From: Geoglobus sp.
GTDB taxonomy: Archaea; Halobacteriota; Archaeoglobi; Archaeoglobales; Archaeoglobaceae
Length of the DNA stretch: 8,252 bases
Assembly: GCA_027019885.1 (NCBI GenBank)
Contig: JALUWC010000406.1
Location: forward strand, 1 to 8,252
Direction of reading: 5' to 3'
Numbering within the stretch: position 1 is the first letter of the stretch; each line of letters starts with the position of its first letter. The notes beneath the pieces were generated by a model, which saw only the letters and a list, made by a program, of their open reading frames with translations, had not been told where the DNA came from and searched no databases. This document shows, piece after piece, positions 7,001-8,252 of the stretch. Both the position numbers and the translations under genes were made by a program.

Positions 7001-8200
7001 TTGAATGGAGCTGTTTGAGTACAAACTTGTATTGTCAACTCTGTAAGAGAAGACCGAGTAGTAGTATGTGGTATTTGCCAGCAACCCAGAAAGGGTTATT
7101 GATGGATTGTCTGTGTTGTTATCCCACGAAGACCATAGGGGAGACGATAAATCCGTGTTTTTACTGTAGAGGATTCGATTATTTGAAATTATGTCTACAT
7201 CCCAGCTTATGGTTACGCTTGTATTGGTTAAACCGCTTTCCTGGATGTTGGAAATAAAAGGGGGCTGTAACGTTTCGAAGAGCATTGGATAGTGGTCTTT
7301 TGGTTGATCTGGACCACCATTTTTAATAAATACTATTCCTCCACCTTCTCCACCACCCGATTCTCCACAGAAATCGTTAGAGATGTTGTATGGGGCGTCT
7401 CCAATCCCATCTCCGTTGGAATCGACTCCGGAATAATCATCCCAGTAGTTTCCTGTGTAGTTGGTGAAAACTTTGCCCTGATAGGTGTATCCATGCATTT
7501 CTGTTGAATTCCAGTGGTTATTTCCGCAGTCCCATGCATTTTGAGCATTGTTGATGAATCGATTAAGATAGATTTCACTTCCATTGCCTGCAGGGATATC
7601 AATTCCATAAGTATTAGAGTTGGAAATCGAGTTGTTTACAATGAGGTTGTAGTATGAAAAGTCAATAATATATATCCCCTCATCTGTGTCGGAGATAGTG
7701 TTGTTCATTACCGTTGTATAATTCGAATGTTCGATCTGTATTCCACCATAAAGGTTGTAGAAAACGTTATCAGAGATGTTAACATGGTCAGAAGGGTCGG
7801 AATTCAACGGCTCAACATCAATTCCGTCATCCTGTCCATTCCTGATGGTGAAGCCGCTTATGTTAACCCGGTCAGCATGCACCTCGATAACATCATCGCC
7901 TGTGCTCGCTTCAAGAATGCAGTTTGCTGAGCCGTTCTCAGATCTCAAGGTTATGCTCTTGGTGATGTTCAGATAAACGCTATACACTCCGTCTCTAACA
8001 ATTATTGTGTCTCCATCAGATGAACTATCAATAGCATCTTGGATTGTTGTGTTGTTATTAGGAGCAAATATAATGTCTCCATTAACAGGAACGAATATGA
8101 TAAAAATTATTAAAAGGATTAAAAAGGCATTTAGCTTCAACTCAAAGACACTGTCAACAATAACATTAAAAAATAAAAAACCAGAATACAAACCATGCAC
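1052..8200 (-). CDS. Giant secreted multidomain surface protein: tandem beta-helices plus beta-sandwich stalk
   Basis: The frame gives 2382 residues from a GTG at 8200; the same frame stays open to the window edge, and a TTG at 8140 (codon 21) fits better as the start of the signal peptide. Numbering here is from GTG 8200. Domains in order: signal peptide ~21-41; beta-helix 1 42-307; FN3-like 313-404; beta-helix 2 410-1023; Ig-like 1031-1116; Gly-rich hinge 1117-1135; Ig-like ~1146-1232; possible carbohydrate-binding jelly roll 1240-1354; duplicated beta-sandwich 1362-1577; transthyretin-like 1580-1665; unrecognised alpha/beta region 1670-1880; Big_1-like pair 1882-2124; unrecognised C-terminal domain 2125-2382. 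It is most likely a surface adhesin, matrix or S-layer-associated protein. I see no HExxH or other catalytic signature, no C-terminal transmembrane helix and no PGF-CTERM-type sorting tail. The gene directly downstream encodes a second beta-helix protein with coupled translation. The coding call is very secure; domain assignments come from sequence pattern only. Confidence 0.93.
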   Translation of the reverse strand: MHGLYSGFLFFNVIVDSVFELKLNAFLILLIIFIIFVPVNGDIIFAPNNNTTIQDAIDSSSDGDTIIVRDGVYSVYLNITKSITLRSENGSANCILEASTGDDVIEVHADRVNISGFTIRNGQDDGIDVEPLNSDPSDHVNISDNVFYNLYGGIQIEHSNYTTVMNNTISDTDEGIYIIDFSYYNLIVNNSISNSNTYGIDIPAGNGSEIYLNRFINNAQNAWDCGNNHWNSTEMHGYTYQGKVFTNYTGNYWDDYSGVDSNGDGIGDAPYNISNDFCGESGGGEGGGIVFIKNGGPDQPKDHYPMLFETLQPPFISNIQESGLTNTSVTISWDVDIISNNRILYSKNTDLSSPLWSSWDNNTDNPSITLSGLLANTTYYYSVFSYRVDNTSLYSNSSIQNFTTIRNPKTWYVDDDRLNCTADFTNIQDAVNASMDGDTIIVCNGSYVGNITVDKSVNITGVEKPFIDAFDVGAGFVLSSSNNVIQGFTIDRAGWHGLFSSKSEYNYGVYLLPSSDGNTIRNNNFTNGGGVYISSSNNNVAENYFGNSSLVIENTLFSGGRHNTISRNEFNCTDEDFKNSVIRIKNKITSNIVAYNRIENNHIVGPYVNLGLIEVDEYMSSNIIANNTIEGFRGIYIDSNSNQNRIINNTITGTSDIIDTSNTGITVDTYSYDHIISNNTIRQFYIGLEIRPYSTGKSINITMRNNTFLENTYHFYIYPTLTQFPKSPTDVHFDMDTDTSNVILENGVKRIYYIKNAHDQVFDAQDTGFFACISCDNITIKQIYPRKNSHGILLYNTSNSLIDGVTASSNHLAGIALYDSSNITIRDSWLTGNGYANYGTGLFLARSENITVNNTDLETNWCYGVRIHSSNNNTISNLNINDNGPSIKLSPVTDDCYYGGSGIKIDGSENNTIQSNYIRATAIPKQGTWEGGQRYGIHTSSSSNNLIYNNYFNNSINAYDTGINRWNTTKIESTNIIGGRFLGGNYWHDYAGMDTVGGDGLGDTFLPYNSSGNIQNGGDYLPLTIAAPDHTAPAVYVTSPVEGQTYSAGYVYLEVYSPDPDASRWWYSLNSGANVSFTPNTTISGLSNGGYSLRVYVNDTAGNINSTAVNFSVSVSTGGGVSGGVGGGGGVAVVEKPLEEVTQPDFEITILSPERKQYVERGFNLAFASPVPLRRSSFILDDRSPESIGLSSYATSGSKQITRLSLGKHKIIVNGEDYYGRKGKGEIEFEIIPLTLGEIDVTGTKTTPRFVDDVAFSFYGRDVNYILKFEAKGNARMDVHVNRYYRDGIQPYNNLSTGLIYSFTPTSTYQKFEVPISADNITADVKNLISFVSENAGDKTNENGWEIKNATLIPTMPFSFPQITVFTFNKAISDNETLTAYLRIDGITDENYKAYIYLLTPDGKKLFYPDWSEVKKTIDDYYLRTNYYGRLSSTLKFSNFSDGTYILVGKIVDGLNQTVSLSTDKIYYSKENSVKLYLNREIFSKGQEVIVEHMLTGKGEGNRTLIVSLENPDGQLIYLPMLSEKPKVKEYNSIHSDYFTAFNEFVNNWEEGTYIVRSNLYNESGELLDDDVITFDVCGKTSTVEGSYLRKVEDDDTSAFVLSRIRLIDFYTLKTREFEFKGEHYGYSITAQAGKYYITGEAYSKKGKAYYIPMVEVVIGCEENKTRNMELEYIANFTPPLETLSGYGEFWRHSIEINSNSLKFDGESNTCSKPKVGVYVTIDNEYALNMLRDDMKLLYGEEGYENAPPAKIARYFSFKIVQFLKSTSPGVDIISYGEILDSLGKAESSEKSSDLSRTSLNSIPEYIYKVSISGDGDLTYYSVNTKLVEFPKYSTVNPTHFYSSLISNPLKEIKRIVRETGDLSPIIDDFEAKHPVPPRDPRLEISVVPESVSPDSKETRKATIQVKVTNCKGVPAIVSSGYGISRQEVFFQKYPKRGVAKADWEATKVSVHGVGDWEIISSKNWVIGDTRDGGIAEAQYTLKKGINAGTDRVKIITYGRGMKKASGTAIIKISGIGIEAKPEKEEISPREQTDIYISIYKENPNGTRTPLSGKPILIEKSNLLDGEISVLGATDANGNPVTDENGKAVIKYLAGKKEGLVKIPVKYRSELGEVQDIAFIKVRKDEYIITINFQDSPAWNYEYDEGKDYKHHAEASSTLNLNAKIIWDRTSQKEEIGSWDFYLRGNRHDYYHKYSYWYEWSDDSSRWEKTCDINSYVGVNLASGSTGMGYRAIVYENKRGDIVIRLDPLDHLMPLAGTDSRAVNGVCILTKDGEYAGEENPGGSLGLDYSGIEVKLKPPRSVDCVRASHPKLSMYSMSWCQLDVPRNFPEKVAVLKKTGNHTYAPFSIDTLQRDQWDEDGYGHTLKGWLYRVKSLHITAIRR
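1054..1060 (-). promoter_or_regulatory. Shine-Dalgarno site overlapping the upstream stop codon
   Basis: On the minus strand AGGAGGT lies 7 bases before the ATG at 1046. Its first six bases are the final two Arg codons (AGG AGG) of the giant gene, and its last base is the T of that gene's TAG stop. Ribosomes finishing the giant protein therefore stop on the next gene's binding site, which suggests translational coupling. Confidence 0.9.
1055..1828 (-). other. Unrecognised aromatic-rich C-terminal domain
   Basis: Residues 2125-2382 match no family I recognise. They contain four Cys (2211, 2267, 2304, 2320) that could form two disulfides, and an aromatic cluster at 2188-2200 (HDYYHKYSYWYEW). 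Several acidic/Gly turns follow (DDSSRWEKT, DGEYAGEENPGG, QWDEDGYGHT). The end, LYRVKSLHITAIRR, is a plausible final strand rather than a membrane anchor. The domain may mediate binding, assembly or attachment; that is inference. Confidence 0.6.
1829..2557 (-). repeat. Two Big_1-like (invasin/intimin-type) Ig domains
   Basis: Residues 1882-2016 (LEISVVPESVSP, ATIQVKVTNCKGVPA, EAQYTLKKGINAGTDRVKI, SGTAIIKISG) and 2017-2124 (IEAKPEKEEISP, TPLSGKPILI, VTDENGKAVIKYLAGKKEG) each follow the Big_1 order. That is an opening 'p..v.p....', a 'G.pv..v.f' strand, then 'G.a...y..g...G...i'. In known surface proteins such domains form rigid rods that hold a binding tip away from the cell. Confidence 0.65.
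2561..3193 (-). other. Unrecognised alpha/beta domain inside the stalk
   Basis: Residues 1670-1880 are the only part of the protein that looks rich in helix. A strand (KVGVYVTID, 1715-1723) is followed by a helix (NEYALNMLRDDMKLLYG), a second helix (AKIARYFSFKIVQFLKS), a strand (VDIISYG), a helix (EILDSLGKAESS), and two strands (EYIYKVSISG, LTYYSVNTKLVEF). This order recalls the fold of CsgG/LpoB/TolB-N-type lipoprotein domains. The first part also slightly recalls metalloprotease fold openings, but no HExxH is present. I do not recognise a family, and its role is unknown. Confidence 0.4.
3206..3463 (-). other. Transthyretin / carboxypeptidase-regulatory-like domain
   Basis: Residues 1580-1665 start with STVEGSYLRKVEDDD, continue through IRLIDFYTLKTREFEF, and end with GYSITAQAGKYYITGEAYSKKGKAYYIP and VEVVIGCEENKT. 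The pattern 'v.G.......v.l.d..t......G.Y.i.a.aGkYyitgea...Gk.Yy' is typical of small transthyretin-like beta-sandwiches. These usually serve as spacers or binding modules in secreted proteins. Confidence 0.5.
3470..4117 (-). repeat. Tandem duplicated beta-sandwich domain (two copies, about 110 residues)
   Basis: Copy A (residues 1362-1466) and copy B (1474-1577) share the same landmarks. A has TPDGKKLFYP (1400-1409) and FSDGTYILV (1440-1448); B has NPDGQLIYLP (1511-1520) and WEEGTYIV (1549-1556). The gap from PDG to GTY is 42 residues in A and 40 in B, and the copies are offset by about 110 residues. Each has a polar Lys/Tyr-rich insert between the landmarks. The fold looks like a macroglobulin (MG2)- or Ig-like sandwich. 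The copies have diverged strongly, so the duplication is old. Confidence 0.65.
4139..4483 (-). other. Possible carbohydrate-binding-module-like jelly roll
   Basis: Residues 1240-1354 contain VNYILKFEAKGNARMDVHV, a run of Tyr residues (NRYYRDGIQPYN), then YQKFEVPISAD, VKNLISFVSE and WEIKNATLIP. The order 'Y.lkFeAKG...v.v ... t.tyqkfeVpi ... l.f.s....g.w.ikna.l.p' resembles CBM4/9-type jelly rolls. This is a pattern match without a search, so sugar binding is only a suggestion. Confidence 0.4.
4796..4852 (-). repeat. Gly-rich low-complexity hinge
   Basis: Residues 1117-1135 include TGGGVSGGVGGGGGVAVVEK. On the coding strand the stretch carries G runs of 4, 5 and 5 bases (complement of 4840-4843, 4830-4834 and 4818-4822) plus several GG pairs. 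The protein segment is most simply a flexible hinge between the beta-helix half and the stalk. Confidence 0.85.
4853..5110 (-). other. Ig-like domain after beta-helix 2
   Basis: Residues 1031-1116 run from TAPAVYVTSPVEGQTYSAG to NDTAGNINSTAVNFSV. This is the common archaeal/bacterial Ig-like pattern 'P.v.i.sP.eg.tys...v.l.v...D.da..w.YSln.....ftpnttis.l..G.ysl.Vya.D.aGN...'. It marks the change from the glycosylation-rich beta-helix half to the beta-sandwich stalk. Confidence 0.75.
5132..6973 (-). other. Beta-helix domain 2, long, with an internal NGV-YY hairpin module
   Basis: Residues 410-1023 start again with an entry motif (WYVDDD, FTNIQDAVNASMDGDTIIV, CNGSYVGN); C419 and C443 bracket it and may pair. 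Asn-ladder coils run to about residue 720. Residues 731-775 then interrupt the ladder with HFDMDTDTSNVILENGV, RIYYI and ACISCDNITI. This resembles the 'DtsNtvNGkPvYY ... vnC.NItI' insert common in archaeal NosD-like surface proteins. A second run of coils (NSHGILLYNTSNS, DSSNITIRDSWLTGNG, SSNNNTISNLNI) ends in the cap NYWHDYAG at 985-992 with a calcium-loop-like DTVGGDGLGD at 994-1003 and GGDYLPL. The domain is more than twice as long as helix 1. Confidence 0.85.
6989..7264 (-). other. Fibronectin type III-like spacer between the two beta-helices
   Basis: Residues 313-404 show the FN3 pattern: an N-terminal PPFISNIQ strand, TSVTISWDVD with the conserved Trp, a central LYSKNTDLSSP stretch, and LSGLLANTTYYYSVFSY, which is the FN3 signature 'L.pnTtYyy.V.a' near the end. 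It separates two complete beta-helices, each with its own start motif and cap, so it acts as a spacer or hinge. It carries about six N-X-S/T sequons. Confidence 0.8.
7280..8077 (-). other. Beta-helix domain 1 (NosD-like) with C-terminal NYWDDYSG cap
   Basis: Residues 42-307 begin with the usual entry motif TTIQDAIDSSSDGDTIIVRD and GVYSVYLNITKS. Asn-ladder coils then repeat about every 22-24 residues (NISDNVFYNLYGGI, VMNNTISDTDEGIYI, VNNSISNSNTYGI). The domain closes with the NosD-type cap NYWDDYSG at 251-258, then the Asp/Asn/Gly loop DSNGDGIGD at 260-268, which resembles thrombospondin type 3 or dockerin calcium loops, and a final DHYPM. A short Gly insertion (SGGGEGGG, 281-288) lies between the loop and DHYPM. 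C225 and C278 could form a disulfide around the cap, which is inference. Confidence 0.85.
8078..8140 (-). other. Signal peptide and preferred alternative TTG start
   Basis: Codon 21 of the long frame is TTG at 8140-8138. Starting here gives (M)KLNAFLILLIIFIIFVPVNG followed by DIIFAP, a compact Sec signal peptide with one Lys and about 15 hydrophobic residues. Starting at GTG 8200 adds 21 mostly hydrophobic residues containing Asp16 and Glu20 just before the Lys, which is unusual for a signal peptide. Neither start has a clear ribosome binding site: the GGGGA before the GTG abuts it with no spacer. The choice therefore rests on the signal peptide and is not settled. Confidence 0.6.
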
Positions 8201-8252
8201 TCCCCAATCCAGCAGATAATTGAAGAAATAAAGTCTAAAAAAGTCTTTCGGA
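8137..8252 (-). CDS. Possible 3' end of an upstream membrane-protein gene (partial)
   Basis: A different minus-strand frame is open from the window edge for 37 codons and ends in TGA at 8139-8137. Its translation ends in a hydrophobic stretch (CILVFYFLMLLLTVSLS) like a last transmembrane helix. The TGA overlaps the candidate TTG start of the giant gene as TTGA, a typical operon arrangement. The stretch is short and A+T-rich, and the giant gene's own frame is also open here, so chance is a serious alternative. Confidence 0.25.
   Translation of the reverse strand, partial: RKTFLDFISSIICWIGECMVCILVFYFLMLLLTVSLS
8165..8180 (-). promoter_or_regulatory. Possible archaeal TATA element upstream of the giant gene
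   Basis: The minus strand reads TTTTTTATTTTTTAAT here, centred about 32 bases before the TTG at 8140, which would give a very short leader. A second candidate, CTTTATTT at 8233-8226, lies about 29 bases before the GTG at 8200 and would suit a leaderless start there. Both are weak in an A+T-rich background, and neither is needed if the gene is internal to an operon. Confidence 0.2.

Noticed and set aside
7390..7450. True dockerin module at DSNGDGIGD
   Set aside because: Only one loop is present, without the second loop and helices of a dockerin; the placement after NYWDDYSG matches a normal NosD-type cap.
7333..7608. Minus-strand open frame of 91 codons in another frame inside beta-helix 1
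   Set aside because: It is embedded in the giant gene, where the main frame carries the cap motifs; no ribosome binding site or domain supports it.
8007..8219. Plus-strand open frame of 70 codons over the start of the giant gene
   Set aside because: It is antisense to the signal peptide and first beta-helix strands; its Lys/Ile-rich composition simply mirrors the A+T-rich signal-peptide region.
1..8252. CRISPR array, tRNA/rRNA, insertion sequence or terminal inverted repeats
   Set aside because: Nearly all of the window is covered by two coding frames. The repeated Asn-rich segments are degenerate protein repeats, not identical DNA repeats, and no transposase or RNA-gene pattern was seen.

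Overview
The window is almost entirely coding, and everything reads on the minus strand. It looks archaeal, probably from a euryarchaeon with large secreted beta-helix surface proteins. The reasons are NosD/CASH-type right-handed beta-helix domains full of Asn-rich coils, many N-X-S/T glycosylation sequons, mixed Ig-like, fibronectin type III and invasin-type modules, frequent AGG/AGA arginine and ATA isoleucine codons, and a strong AGGAGGT ribosome binding site. An Archaeoglobi- or methanogen-like host would fit, but no phylogenetic marker is present.

Layout in order of transcription (high to low coordinates). (1) Positions 8252 to about 8137 are an A+T-rich stretch. It holds a possible 3' end of an upstream membrane-protein gene and the uncertain start of the giant gene (GTG at 8200, or TTG at 8140, which fits the signal peptide better). 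(2) Positions 8200-1052 encode one giant secreted protein of up to 2382 residues. In order it has a signal peptide, beta-helix 1, an FN3-like domain, a much longer beta-helix 2, an Ig-like domain, a Gly-rich hinge, another Ig-like domain, a possible jelly-roll carbohydrate-binding-like domain, a duplicated beta-sandwich, a transthyretin/carboxypeptidase-regulatory-like domain, an unrecognised alpha/beta domain, two Big_1-like domains, and an unrecognised aromatic-rich C-terminal domain. (3) Positions 1046-1 hold a second, smaller secreted beta-helix protein whose 3' end lies outside the window. Its start codon is 5 bases after the giant gene's stop, and its Shine-Dalgarno sequence overlaps the last two Arg codons and the stop of the giant gene.

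The two genes are almost certainly co-transcribed and probably translationally coupled. Together they look like a cell-surface or secreted assembly: an N-terminal, probably glycosylated, ligand- or polysaccharide-binding beta-helix half carried on a long stalk of beta-sandwich domains, with a smaller beta-helix partner. The giant protein has no visible C-terminal membrane anchor, so the partner or another protein may tether it. No RNA gene, mobile element, CRISPR array or enzyme active site was recognised.
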